Assembly (NCBI GenBank): GCA_012514545.1
Contig: JAAZAC010000159.1
Location: forward strand, 1 to 10,091
Reading direction: 5' to 3'
DNA: 10,091 nt
Source of the DNA: Actinomycetales bacterium
Lineage (GTDB): Bacteria > Actinomycetota > Actinomycetes > Actinomycetales > Cellulomonadaceae
The position numbers and the translations under genes were made by a program. The notes under the pieces were generated by a model. That model was not told the DNA's origin and did no database searches. It worked only from the letters and a program-made list of their open reading frames with translations. Of this stretch, positions 1 through 7,957 are shown piece by piece (the stretch's first letter is position 1; the number at the start of each line of letters is the position of its first letter).

Positions 1-739
1 CGTCGGCGTGCACGACGCCGGGCGCGTCCGGCCGGGAGGCGAAGGCGCGGCCCGCCCGCGGGCCGACGTGGGAACCGAGCACGTACGGGTTCTCCACGGG
101 GTTGAGGTCGATGGCGCGGCCGTAGGCGTGCTCCGACCAGGCCGTGCCGCCGGTGATCGCGCGGCAGTTGAACGCCGACGTGTTGTCCGCGTTCATCGAC
201 GCCGTGTCGTCGGCGCCGAAGTCGTCGACGAGCCGCATCGAGCGGATCGGGTACCGCTGCTCGAAGAGCTCGGCGAACACGCGCACGACGCCGTCCGCGA
301 CGTCGGCGTGCACGACCAGCTCGCCCGTGCGCACCGCGCCGTCGAAGTCGACGTGCGTCACGGTGACGTACCGCAGGTCCTCGAGCGGCACGGGGCAGCC
401 CGGCCGCCACGAGGCGCTCATGCGGGCCGCGAGCGCCTCGTCGATCGGCGCGACGCTCGCCGCGTACATCGGCACGGCCGTGGCGCCGACGGCGGCCGGC
501 AGGGGCGGGCGCTCGCGGACGTCCGCGATCCCGGCCGCGACGAGCACGTCGCCGGGCTCCCCCGGCGGCCCCGGTTCGGCGAGCTCGCCGGGCTCCGTGG
601 CCACCGTGGCGACCGACGGCGAGCCGCCCGCCGTCGTGCACCCGGCGAGGCCCACGAGCAGCCCCGCGAGCAGGGCGACGAGCGGGACGGGCACGGCGAA
701 CGGGCGCACCGCCCCCGCCCCCGCTCGCCCCCGGGTCAT
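1..739 (-). CDS. M15-family peptidase lipoprotein (D-Ala-D-Ala carboxypeptidase-like), 3' end cut by window edge
   Basis: The reading frame is open from an ATG at 739 to the left edge: 246 codons, no stop. Residues 1-34 form a lipoprotein signal: basic start, hydrophobic stretch around 19-32 and lipobox LAGC with Cys34. A Thr/Pro/Gly-rich linker (about 35-65) follows, so the mature protein should be tethered outside the membrane. Residues 186-213 carry the hallmark of the Peptidase_M15_4 group: 'FNCR' at 190-193 followed by SEHAYGRAIDLNP at 202-214, where His204 and Asp211 are the expected zinc ligands. The third ligand, a C-terminal His, would lie beyond the window. Known M15 members trim peptidoglycan stem peptides; that this one does is inferred. 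It lies 56 bp downstream of ahcY on the same strand but has its own leaderless-type promoter and no Shine-Dalgarno. Family assignment is confident; exact substrate is not. Confidence 0.87.
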   Translation of the reverse strand, partial: MTRGRAGAGAVRPFAVPVPLVALLAGLLVGLAGCTTAGGSPSVATVATEPGELAEPGPPGEPGDVLVAAGIADVRERPPLPAAVGATAVPMYAASVAPIDEALAARMSASWRPGCPVPLEDLRYVTVTHVDFDGAVRTGELVVHADVADGVVRVFAELFEQRYPIRSMRLVDDFGADDTASMNADNTSAFNCRAITGGTAWSEHAYGRAIDLNPVENPYVLGSHVGPRAGRAFASRPDAPGVVHAD

Positions 740-745
740 GCAGCG

Positions 746-751
746 AGTATC
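746..751 (-). promoter_or_regulatory. Candidate -10 box of a leaderless promoter for the M15 lipoprotein
   Basis: Read on the minus strand the hexamer is GATACT, 4 of 6 matches to TATAAT including the key A2 and T6. Exactly 6 nt separate it from the ATG, so transcription would begin at or next to the start codon. No purine-rich ribosome site precedes the ATG, which agrees with leaderless translation. No convincing -35 is visible. A chance match is possible. Confidence 0.4.
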
Positions 752-754
752 GCG

Positions 755-781
755 CCCGGGGACCGCGCGCGGACCCCCGGG
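755..781 (-). terminator. GC-rich hairpin between ahcY and the M15 gene, likely ahcY terminator
   Basis: On the minus strand a 10-bp stem (CCC GGGG ... CCCC GGG, with one G-U pair and one bulged T) encloses the 6-nt loop GCGCGC. It starts about 15 nt after the ahcY stop codon and ends just upstream of the candidate -10 of the M15 gene. There is no T-tract, which is common for terminators in high-GC actinomycetes. It may only attenuate read-through. Function is inferred from position and stem strength. Confidence 0.5.
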
Positions 782-795
782 TCGGGCGGTGCGGC

Positions 796-2271
<1,476 letters not shown>

Positions 2272-2393
2272 GGTCACCTCACGGGGGTGGCGCGTCGGGA
2301 CGCGCGGCGGCAGGGACGGCGGGCGCGCGGGGGCCCGCGGACGCCCGGCGCGGCCCCTCCGGGCCGACGGCATCACCTGCGCCAAGCACGACC

Positions 2394-2399
2394 ATGGTA
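2394..2399 (-). promoter_or_regulatory. Candidate -10 box for ahcY
   Basis: On the minus strand the hexamer is TACCAT (TANNNT). It would give a transcript with a leader of roughly 115 nt before the ahcY ATG. That leader contains two short perfect hairpins: 6-bp stem at 2351-2366 and 5-bp stem at 2326-2339. The box overlaps the 8-bp palindrome ACCATGGT. No good -35 is seen, so this is only a candidate. Confidence 0.3.
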
Positions 2400-2452
2400 C
2401 GTGGTGCGCCGCCGGCCGGGTACGCGCCCGGCGGACGTCTGCCCGCCGACCG

Positions 2453-2478
2453 GGCTCGGGGTCCCGCGCCCCCGAGCC
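2453..2478. repeat. Perfect 9-bp inverted repeat in the ahcY-proV gap
   Basis: GGCTCGGGG at 2453-2461 is followed after an 8-nt loop (TCCCGCGC) by its exact complement CCCCGAGCC at 2470-2478. There is no T-tract on either side. It lies about 180 bp upstream of ahcY and 280 bp upstream of proV. It could be an operator or a transcript hairpin; which is unknown. Confidence 0.5.
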
Positions 2479-2490
2479 GACCGGCACGTT

Positions 2491-2531
2491 GGTCCGATCG
2501 GGTGGACCTCCGGGCGAGGGTGGACCGATCC
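2491..2531. repeat. Repeated GGGTGGACC / CCGATC boxes, possible operator
   Basis: GGGTGGACC occurs at 2500-2508 and again at 2518-2526, 18 bp apart, close to two helical turns. The related words GGTCCGATC (2491-2499) and GGACCGATCC (2522-2531) overlap these copies, and GGTCC/GGACC form a short inverted pair at 2491-2508. The arrangement in a divergent promoter region resembles a multi-site regulator target. No regulator gene is in the window to pair with it. Confidence 0.35.
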
Positions 2532-2759
2532 GGGTCACGACTCCGTAACGGTTCTGCAAAGCATCAGTGCAGGCCAGCGCGTTGCCGGTCGGCTCGACGG
2601 CGCACCCTCGGGCGAAATGTCCGAGATGTACCGCTGGACGCCCCGACATCGAGCCGGAAGGGTGTCCCGCGGCCGGGCACCGCGGACCGCGGACCGGGCC
2701 ACTGGCGGGACATGCCGACGGCGGCCCCGACCCTCGTGAGGCGATGAGGACTACGAAAC

Positions 2760-4037
2760 GTGACGATCCTGGCAGCTGACGGTGTGTTCAAGGTCTTCGG
2801 GCGACGGCCCGGTGAGGCGGTACGTCAGCTACGGGCGGGCGCCAGCCGCGACGACGTCCGGGCGCTCGGCACGCCGGCGGTCATCGACGCCTCGTTCACC
2901 GTCGAGGCGGGCGAGACGTTCGTCGTGATGGGCCTGTCCGGCTCTGGCAAGTCCACCCTGCTCCGGATGCTCAACGGCCTCTGGCGGCCGACCGCGGGGA
3001 CGATCCGGCTGGGCGACGCGGACCTCGGCTCCATCTCCGCGCGCGACCTCCGCACACTGCGCCAGGAACGCGTCTCGATGGTGTTCCAGCACTTCGCCCT
3101 GCTCCCCCACCGCACGATCCTCGAGAACGCCGCGTACGCGCTGGCGGTCCGCGGCGTGGACGGGGCCGAGCGGCGGCGCCGGGCCGGCGAGGCGCTCGAG
3201 ATGGTCGGCCTCGGGGGCTGGGAGGACCACCTGCCCGCCGAGCTCTCCGGGGGGATGCGGCAGCGCGTGGGCCTGGCCCGCGCCCTCGCTGCGGGCACCG
3301 ACGTCCTGCTCATGGACGAGGCGTTCTCGGCCCTGGACCCGCTCATCCGGCGCGAGATGCAGGACCAGCTCGTCGAGCTGCAGCAGAGCCTGGGCAAGAC
3401 CATCGTCTTCATCACCCACGACCTCAACGAGGCCATGCGCCTCGGCGACCGCATCGCCGTGATGCGTGACGGCCGGATCGTGCAGATCGGCACCTCGGAG
3501 CAGATCCTGTCCGAGCCCGCGAACGACTACGTGGCGCAGTTCGTCGCCGACGTCGACCGCACGCGGGTGCTCACCGCCGGCTCGGTGATGGTCCGTCCGC
3601 GCGCGGTGGTCGTCGTCGGCGCCGGCCCGCGCGGCGCGCTGCGGGAGATGCGCGACGCGCAGACCTCCGCCGCCTACCTCGTGGACCGCAACCGCCGCCT
3701 GCTCGGTGTGCTGCGCGACGACGACGTCCTGGCCGGCCAGCGCCGGGGTGTGGAGACGCTCGCCGAGCTGACGCGCGACGAGGTGACGGCGGTGGGCGTC
3801 GACGCGCCGCTCGCGGAGATCTTCGCGCCGTCGGCGGAGACGCCCTTGCCTGTCCCCGTGGTGGACGACGACGGGCGGCTGGTCGGCGTCATCCCGCGCG
3901 TCACCCTGCTGGAGGCGATGGCGCCCACCGAGAGCGCGAACGGCGACGGGTCCGGGGGCACCGCCGCCGCGGCGTCGGCACCGCCTGGCCGCACGAACGG
4001 CACGCTGTCGGCCCCGGCGACGGCGGTGCCCGCATGA
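2760..4037 (+). CDS. proV: Glycine betaine/proline-type ABC transporter, ATP-binding subunit with CBS pair
   Basis: This is the 425-residue ATPase of an osmoprotectant importer on the inner face of the membrane. Motifs: Walker A GLSGSGKST (58-66), Q-loop Gln110, signature LSGGMRQ (162-168), Walker B LLMDE (183-187), D-loop ALDP (191-194) and switch His220. The N-terminal 'KVFGRRP' and length agree with the ProV/OpuAA family, supporting the GTG start. A GAGGA ribosome site lies about 9 nt upstream. Two CBS-like units follow (about 273-330 and 335-388, the second ending in VPVVDDDGRLVGVI); in the related OpuA system this region senses ionic strength. Residues 389-425 are an Ala/Pro/Gly/Thr-rich tail without clear acidic character. 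The last bases overlap the proW start (ATGA), implying translational coupling. The exact solute is inferred. Confidence 0.95.
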   Translation: MTILAADGVFKVFGRRPGEAVRQLRAGASRDDVRALGTPAVIDASFTVEAGETFVVMGLSGSGKSTLLRMLNGLWRPTAGTIRLGDADLGSISARDLRTLRQERVSMVFQHFALLPHRTILENAAYALAVRGVDGAERRRRAGEALEMVGLGGWEDHLPAELSGGMRQRVGLARALAAGTDVLLMDEAFSALDPLIRREMQDQLVELQQSLGKTIVFITHDLNEAMRLGDRIAVMRDGRIVQIGTSEQILSEPANDYVAQFVADVDRTRVLTAGSVMVRPRAVVVVGAGPRGALREMRDAQTSAAYLVDRNRRLLGVLRDDDVLAGQRRGVETLAELTRDEVTAVGVDAPLAEIFAPSAETPLPVPVVDDDGRLVGVIPRVTLLEAMAPTESANGDGSGGTAAAASAPPGRTNGTLSAPATAVPA

Positions 4038-4909
4038 GCGCCACGGAGATCGGTCCCCGGATCCCCCTCGGCGCCTGGATCGAGTCCGGCGTCGACTGGG
4101 TCACCGACGCGTTCGGAGTCCTCTTCGACCTCGTCCGGACGATCCTCGTGGCGTCGTTCGACGCGGCCGAGACGCTCCTCACCTCGCCCCCGTGGTGGGT
4201 CGTCGTCGCCGTCCTCAGCGCCCTGGCGTTCTGGGCCAAGGGCTGGCGCCTGGGCGTCGGTGCCCTCCTGGGCTTCGTCGTCGTGCTCGGCGTCGACCAG
4301 TGGGACAACGCGATGGCGTCGCTCGCCCTCGTCCTCGTGGCCAGCTTCATCGCCCTGGCGATCGGCATCCCGCTCGGGGTCTGGGCGGCGCGCGACGACC
4401 GGGTGTCCGCGACGGTGCGGCCCGTCCTGGACTTCATGCAGACGATGCCCGCGTTCGTCTACCTCATCCCGGTCGTGGTGGTCTTCCGGGCGGGCGTCGC
4501 GCCCGGGCTCGTCGCGACGATCATCTTCGCCCTCGCCCCGGGGGTGCGGTTCACCGAGCTCGGCATCCGCCAGGTCGACCGCGAGGTCGTCGAGGCCGGT
4601 CACGCGTTCGGCGCGCCGCCGGGACGCATCCTGCGTCAGATCCAGATGCCGCTCGCGATGCCGACGATCATGGCCGGCGTCAACCAGGTGATCATGCTGT
4701 CGCTCTCGATGGTCGTGATCTCCGGCCTCGCCGGCACCCGCGGCCTGGGCCGAGAGGTGGTCAGCGCCCTGAGCACGATCGACATCGCACTGGGCTTCGA
4801 GGCGGGGCTGGCGGTCGTCATCCTCGCGATCTACCTCGATCGGATCACCTCCGCCCTCGCCAGCCGTTCCCCGGTCGCGCGCGCCCTTCAGGCGACGGCG
4901 GCCCGCTGA
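4034..4909 (+). CDS. proW: Glycine betaine/proline-type ABC transporter, permease subunit
   Basis: This 291-residue inner-membrane permease starts at an ATG that overlaps the proV stop codon by 4 bases. Hydrophobic segments are visible at roughly 54-68, 74-88, 96-118, 138-152, 158-170, 215-233 and 255-268. The cytoplasmic coupling loop with the EAA-type motif lies at 184-213 (EVVEAGHAFGAPPGRILRQI region), followed by the ProW-typical 'MPLAMPTIMAGVNQVIMLSLSM'-like stretch and a GTRGLG turn at 234-239. The amphipathic N-terminus matches the short ProW/OpuAB form, not the fused permease-binding-protein form. Its partners are the ATPase before it and the lipoprotein after it. Function as solute channel follows from family and operon. 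Confidence 0.95.
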   Translation: MSATEIGPRIPLGAWIESGVDWVTDAFGVLFDLVRTILVASFDAAETLLTSPPWWVVVAVLSALAFWAKGWRLGVGALLGFVVVLGVDQWDNAMASLALVLVASFIALAIGIPLGVWAARDDRVSATVRPVLDFMQTMPAFVYLIPVVVVFRAGVAPGLVATIIFALAPGVRFTELGIRQVDREVVEAGHAFGAPPGRILRQIQMPLAMPTIMAGVNQVIMLSLSMVVISGLAGTRGLGREVVSALSTIDIALGFEAGLAVVILAIYLDRITSALASRSPVARALQATAAR

Positions 4910-4969
4910 TTCCCCGACCCGGGTCCGACGCGTCGATGCTCGGGCCCTGCTCGCACGACGAGCGAACGA

Positions 4970-4987
4970 CGGGCGGCCCGCCGCCCG
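4970..4987 (+). promoter_or_regulatory. Intercistronic hairpin just upstream of the proX ribosome site
   Basis: In the 90-bp gap between proW and proX, CGGGCGG (4970-4976) pairs with CCGCCCG (4981-4987) around a 4-nt loop. It ends immediately before the proX Shine-Dalgarno (AGAGAGGAAG). A weaker 5-bp stem lies at 4949-4963. Hairpins at this position can stabilise or separate the binding-protein message, which usually needs more copies than the permease. That role is inferred only. No separate proX promoter is evident. Confidence 0.35.
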
Positions 4988-4999
4988 AGAGAGGAAGCA

Positions 5000-5935
5000 A
5001 TGAGACGAGGAAACCGGAAGGCACCGACCACCGTCGCGACGGGCACCGCCGCGCTGATCGCCCTCGCCGCCTGCGCGGGCGGGGACGGCGGCAACGGCGA
5101 CGCCCCGGGCGGCGAGGGCACCGGCGAGGATCTGACGAAGGTCACCATCGCCCTGCCGCCCGGCGGCTGGCCCGAGGGGGACGCCGCGAGCTACTTGTGG
5201 GCGAACCTCCTGGAGTCCGAGGGCTACGACGTCACGCTCGAGTCGGGCGGCGACATGGGCGTCATCTACACGGCGGTCGCCGGCGGCGACTACGACCTCT
5301 TCTTCGACGCCTGGCTGCCCATCACGCACGGCACCTACCTCGACGAGTACGGCGACGACATGGAGCGCCTGGGTGTCTGGTACGACGACGCCCGCCTCAC
5401 GATCGCGGTCAACGAGGACGCCCCCATCGCCTCGCTCGAGGAGCTGGCCGACAGCGCCGACGGGTTCGACAACCGGATCGTCGGCATCGAGCCGGGCGCG
5501 GGCCTGACCCGAATCACCAAGGAGGCAGTCATCCCCACCTACGGGCTCGAGGGCATGGAGTTCGTCGAGTCCTCGACCCAGGCCATGCTCGCGGAGCTCT
5601 CCGGTGCGATCGACGCCGGCCGCGACGTCGTCGTGACGCTCTGGCGCCCGCACTGGGCCTACGACGCGTTCCCGCTGCGCGACCTGGAGGACCCGGAGGG
5701 CACCCTGGGCGGCGCCGAGAACATCGAGGTGGTGGCGCGGGCCGGGTTCGCCGAGGACTACCCGCAGCTGGCGAGCTGGCTGGAGGCCTTCACGCTCACC
5801 GGCGACCAGCTCTTCTCGCTCGAGGAGATCATGTTCAACCAGAACGGCGGTGAGGACCCGGAGGGCTCGGTCGAGCAGTGGCTCGAGGAGAACCCGGACT
5901 ACTTCGCCTCCATCAAGGCCGCTGCGGCCGGATGA
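5000..5935 (+). CDS. proX: Glycine betaine ABC transporter substrate-binding lipoprotein
   Basis: This 311-residue extracytoplasmic solute receptor should deliver betaine-like osmoprotectants to ProVW. The N-terminus has a lipoprotein signal: basic MRRGNRK, hydrophobic segment, lipobox LAAC with Cys25. A Gly-rich linker (26-43) follows. The rest matches the OpuAC family: 'DAWLPITH' (103-110) with Trp105, and 'WRPHW' (215-219) with Trp215 and Trp219. These are the kinds of aromatic residues that cage the quaternary ammonium group in ProX/OpuAC proteins. The ATG at 5000 is preceded by AGAGAGGA with good spacing. It is the last gene of the operon, and a strong hairpin follows the stop. Choline or proline betaine are alternative ligands. 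Confidence 0.94.
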   Translation: MRRGNRKAPTTVATGTAALIALAACAGGDGGNGDAPGGEGTGEDLTKVTIALPPGGWPEGDAASYLWANLLESEGYDVTLESGGDMGVIYTAVAGGDYDLFFDAWLPITHGTYLDEYGDDMERLGVWYDDARLTIAVNEDAPIASLEELADSADGFDNRIVGIEPGAGLTRITKEAVIPTYGLEGMEFVESSTQAMLAELSGAIDAGRDVVVTLWRPHWAYDAFPLRDLEDPEGTLGGAENIEVVARAGFAEDYPQLASWLEAFTLTGDQLFSLEEIMFNQNGGEDPEGSVEQWLEENPDYFASIKAAAAG

Positions 5936-5940
5936 TGGCT

Positions 5941-5978
5941 GCGGTCGGGGCGGGCCCGCGCCGTCCCGCCCCGACCGC
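5941..5978. terminator. Strong hairpin between convergent proX and the Trm112-like gene
   Basis: The 14-bp arms GCGGTCGGGGCGGG (5941-5954) and CCCGCCCCGACCGC (5965-5978) are perfectly complementary, with a 10-nt loop. The hairpin begins 5 bp after the proX stop and lies 24 bp beyond the stop of the minus-strand Trm112-like gene. It is symmetric, so it can serve both strands. There is no T-tract on either side. It is the longest perfect stem I found in the window. Confidence 0.75.
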
Positions 5979-6002
5979 GGGCCACCGGCCCGGACGGAGG
6001 GC

Positions 6003-6218
6003 TCACACCGTCCCGGCGGCCGGGTACGCCTCCTCGACGAGGAGCACGGGGATCCCGTCCCGCACCGGGTACGCGAGCGCGCACGCCTCGCCCGTGCACG
6101 CGAGCTCGGGGGCGCCGTCGGGCCGCGTGCCGTCGCGCAGGGGCGACCCGCACGCGGGGCAGCGCAGGAGGTCCCGTACCCAGGCGGGCAGGTCGCCCGG
6201 CGTCGGCCGCTCGGCCAT
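6003..6218 (-). CDS. Trm112-like zinc-binding protein (UPF0434/YcaR-type)
   Basis: This small 71-residue protein has four cysteines at 20, 23, 41 and 46 (CPAC ... C-x4-C), followed by 'YPVRDGIPVLLVEEA' (50-64), the ending typical of the Trm112/UPF0434 family. Eukaryotic and archaeal Trm112 proteins are zinc-binding activators of SAM-dependent methyltransferases; bacterial members are less well defined, so a partner role is inference. The start overlaps the phosphomannomutase stop in TGATG, so it is probably translated by coupling. The same adjacency is seen in many actinomycetes. The N-terminal stretch 'MAERPTPGDLPAWVRDLLRC' fits the usual start. It ends shortly before the shared terminator hairpin. 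Confidence 0.88.
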   Translation of the reverse strand: MAERPTPGDLPAWVRDLLRCPACGSPLRDGTRPDGAPELACTGEACALAYPVRDGIPVLLVEEAYPAAGTV

Positions 6219-7657
6219 CAGCGCCCCTCCCCCGCCCGGACCAGCCCGAGCACGTCGTCGCGCACCTTCTCCATGACGTCCGCGTCCTCCGCCTCGACGT
6301 TGAGCCGCAGCAGCGGCTCGGTGTTCGACGCCCGCAGGTTGAACCACCACCGCGGCGGGGCGTCCCAGTGGACGACGGTGAGCCCGTCGAGCTCGTCCAC
6401 CTCCACGGGGCCCGCCTCGGCGCGGCGCACGTAGGCGTCCAGCACACGCTCGCGCGCGGCGGCGACGTCCGCCACCCGGGAGTTGATCTCCCCGCTCGCC
6501 GCGTACGGCTCGTACGCCTCGGCGAGCGCGGACAGCGCCACGGGCGACCCGTCGGGCCGGCGCGCGGTGCCGAGCGCCGCGAGCACGTGCATCGCCGCGA
6601 GCATCCCGGTGTCGGCGAAGAAGAAGTCGCGGAAGTAGTAGTGGGCGCTGTGCTCGCCGCCGAACACGGCCTCGTGCCGCGCCATCTCGGCCTTGATGAA
6701 CGAGTGCCCGACGCGCGTGCGCACGACGCGCGCGCCCGCCGCCTCGAGGAGGTCGGCGACCGCGCGCGAGGTGATGAGGTTGAGGATGACGACGGGCGTG
6801 CGCCCGGCCGCGACCTCGCTCGCGACCTCCCGGAGCCCGACGAGCGCGGTGATCGCGGACGGGCTCACCGGCTGCCCCTGCTCGTCGACGACGAAGCACC
6901 GGTCGGCGTCGCCGTCGAACGCCAGCCCGACGTCGGCGCCGTGCTCGACGACGGCGGCCTGCAGGTCGCGCAGGTTCTCCGGCTCGAGCGGGTTGGCCTC
7001 GTGGTTGGGGAACGACCCGTCGAGCTCGAAGTAGAGCGGCACGACGTCGAGCGGCAGGGCGGGCAGCCCCGCCGCGGTGCCGAGGACCGCGGGCACCGTG
7101 AGCCCGGCCATGCCGTTGCCGGCGTCGACGACGACCTTGAGCGGCCGGACGCCCGACAGGTCCACGAGGCCGCGCAGGAAGGCCGCGTACTCGGCGAGCG
7201 TGTCGTGGTCGCTCACCTCGCCGCGCCGCCCGGCGGGCGCGGGCACGCCCTCGTCGAGGTAGCGCTCGGCGCGCGCGCGGATCTCCGCGAGCCCGGTGTC
7301 CTGGCCGACCGGCCGTGCGCCCGGGTGGCACATCTTGATGCCGTTGTACTGGGCGGGGTTGTGGCTCGCCGTGAACATCGCGCCCGGCACGTCCAGGGCG
7401 CCGGAGGCGTGGTACAGCCCGTCCGTCGAGCACAGGCCGATCCGCACGACGTCCACGCCGCGGCTCGTGACGCCGTCGGCGAACGCCTCGACCAGCGCCG
7501 GGCCGGAGGGCCGCATGTCCCGGCCGACCACGACGCGCGGGCCGCCGACGACGTCGGCGAAGGCCGCGCCGATCGCGCGCGCCACGTCGGTGGAGAAGGG
7601 GTCGGGGACCACGCCCCGGACGTCGTAGGCCTTGACGAGGGCGTCCAGGGAAGTCAT
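6218..7657 (-). CDS. manB: Phosphomannomutase/phosphoglucomutase (alpha-D-phosphohexomutase)
   Basis: The 479-residue cytosolic enzyme interconverts mannose-6-phosphate and mannose-1-phosphate, feeding GDP-mannose and mannosylated envelope glycans. All four hallmark loops are intact: the phosphoserine loop TASHNP (96-101, Ser98), the Mg2+ loop DGDADR (248-253), the sugar-specificity loop GGEHS (333-337) and the phosphate-binding loop RASNTEP (442-448). GEHS in the sugar loop is the form found in bifunctional PMM/PGM enzymes. The frame extends 13 codons further upstream, but I choose the ATG at 7657: homologues start near here ('ALVKAYDVRG'), and a TANNNT box sits exactly 7 nt before it. No Shine-Dalgarno is present, implying a leaderless message. 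From memory, the M. tuberculosis equivalent is Rv3257c, next to a DUF3499 gene as here. The gene symbol follows actinobacterial custom. Confidence 0.95.
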   Translation of the reverse strand: MTSLDALVKAYDVRGVVPDPFSTDVARAIGAAFADVVGGPRVVVGRDMRPSGPALVEAFADGVTSRGVDVVRIGLCSTDGLYHASGALDVPGAMFTASHNPAQYNGIKMCHPGARPVGQDTGLAEIRARAERYLDEGVPAPAGRRGEVSDHDTLAEYAAFLRGLVDLSGVRPLKVVVDAGNGMAGLTVPAVLGTAAGLPALPLDVVPLYFELDGSFPNHEANPLEPENLRDLQAAVVEHGADVGLAFDGDADRCFVVDEQGQPVSPSAITALVGLREVASEVAAGRTPVVILNLITSRAVADLLEAAGARVVRTRVGHSFIKAEMARHEAVFGGEHSAHYYFRDFFFADTGMLAAMHVLAALGTARRPDGSPVALSALAEAYEPYAASGEINSRVADVAAARERVLDAYVRRAEAGPVEVDELDGLTVVHWDAPPRWWFNLRASNTEPLLRLNVEAEDADVMEKVRDDVLGLVRAGEGR

Positions 7658-7664
7658 GCGGGGC

Positions 7665-7670
7665 AGCCTA
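7665..7670 (-). promoter_or_regulatory. -10 box of leaderless promoter for phosphomannomutase
   Basis: On the minus strand the hexamer is TAGGCT (TANNNT), followed by 7 nt (GCCCCGC) and then the ATG. This puts the expected transcription start on the A of the start codon. It lies in the 75-bp gap after the 74-residue zinc-ribbon gene, so PMM and the Trm112-like gene can be expressed separately from the upstream pair. No clear -35 is visible. Confidence 0.6.
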
Positions 7671-7732
7671 ACGACCGCGGAGGGTCCGTCCGGCACGCGC
7701 CGCGTCGCCCCGCGCCGCGTCCGCCGCGCCCG

Positions 7733-7957
7733 TCAGGAGCGCCGCGACGCGCGCTGCAGCACGACGTCGATGGGGACCGTGCGCCACGTGCCGTCGGGCA
7801 CCTGGACGAGCCACTCGCGCGTCTCGCACGCGTTGCACGAGATGAACGTGACCTCGGTGCCGTCGGTGAGCACCATCGGCAGCCGCGTGAGGTCCTCCGT
7901 GCCGCACGACCCGCACGTCTGCGGCGTCCGGCCGCGGTCCGGCGACGACTCGGGCAC
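7733..7957 (-). CDS. Small zinc-ribbon protein of unknown function
   Basis: The 74-residue product has two CxxC knuckles, Cys15/Cys18 and Cys41/Cys44, separated by 22 residues: the layout of a zinc ribbon. Between them is a short beta-rich stretch (LPMVLTDGTEVTFISC). The C-terminal part 'WRTVPIDVVLQRASR' could form a strand and helix. I do not recognise a named family. The GTG start directly abuts the DUF3499 TAG stop, with a GGAAGG ribosome-site-like sequence about 9 nt upstream, so the two genes should form one transcription unit. It might bind RNA, DNA or a protein partner; nothing here decides that. The codon pattern and cysteine spacing make it a real gene rather than a shadow frame. Confidence 0.8.
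   Translation of the reverse strand: MPESSPDRGRTPQTCGSCGTEDLTRLPMVLTDGTEVTFISCNACETREWLVQVPDGTWRTVPIDVVLQRASRRS

Larger units (their letters stand above)
2272..2759. other. 488-bp non-coding divergent region between ahcY and proV
   Basis: I see no gene here. Open frames that cross it lack family resemblance and run antisense to, or in frame with, the flanking genes. It should hold the promoters of both ahcY (leftwards) and proVWX (rightwards). It contains a candidate ahcY -10, a perfect 9-bp hairpin, a set of GGGTGGACC/CCGATC boxes, and short leader hairpins at 2326-2339 and 2351-2366. The part near 2536-2640 is somewhat less GC-rich than the rest. The proV ribosome site GAGGA is at about 2746-2750, roughly 9 nt before the GTG. 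No proV -10/-35 pair convinced me, and I found no SAH-riboswitch core. Confidence 0.6.

Noticed and set aside
2272..2400. SAH riboswitch in the ahcY leader
   Set aside because: I looked for the conserved core (GAGGAGCGCTGC-like and AGGCTCGG-like elements) on the minus strand and did not find it. A covariance-model search would settle this.
2554..2572. CTGCA ... TGCAG inverted repeat as a proV operator
   Set aside because: The arms are only 5 bp with a 9-nt loop and no second copy; too weak to separate from chance.
2272..2649. N-terminal extension of AhcY up to 2649
   Set aside because: Family similarity starts at the ATG at 2271, which has a strong GAGGTGA ribosome site; the extension is Pro/Arg-rich with no homology that I recognise.
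3674..5653. Long open frame of 659 codons on the minus strand opposite proVWX
   Set aside because: It crosses three real genes on the other strand, and its composition (runs of Arg, Asp, Glu, His) is typical of an antisense shadow frame in high-GC DNA.
5979..6002. T-tract after the 5941-5978 hairpin
   Set aside because: No run of T (or A on the other strand) follows, so the hairpin is called a terminator on stem strength and position only.
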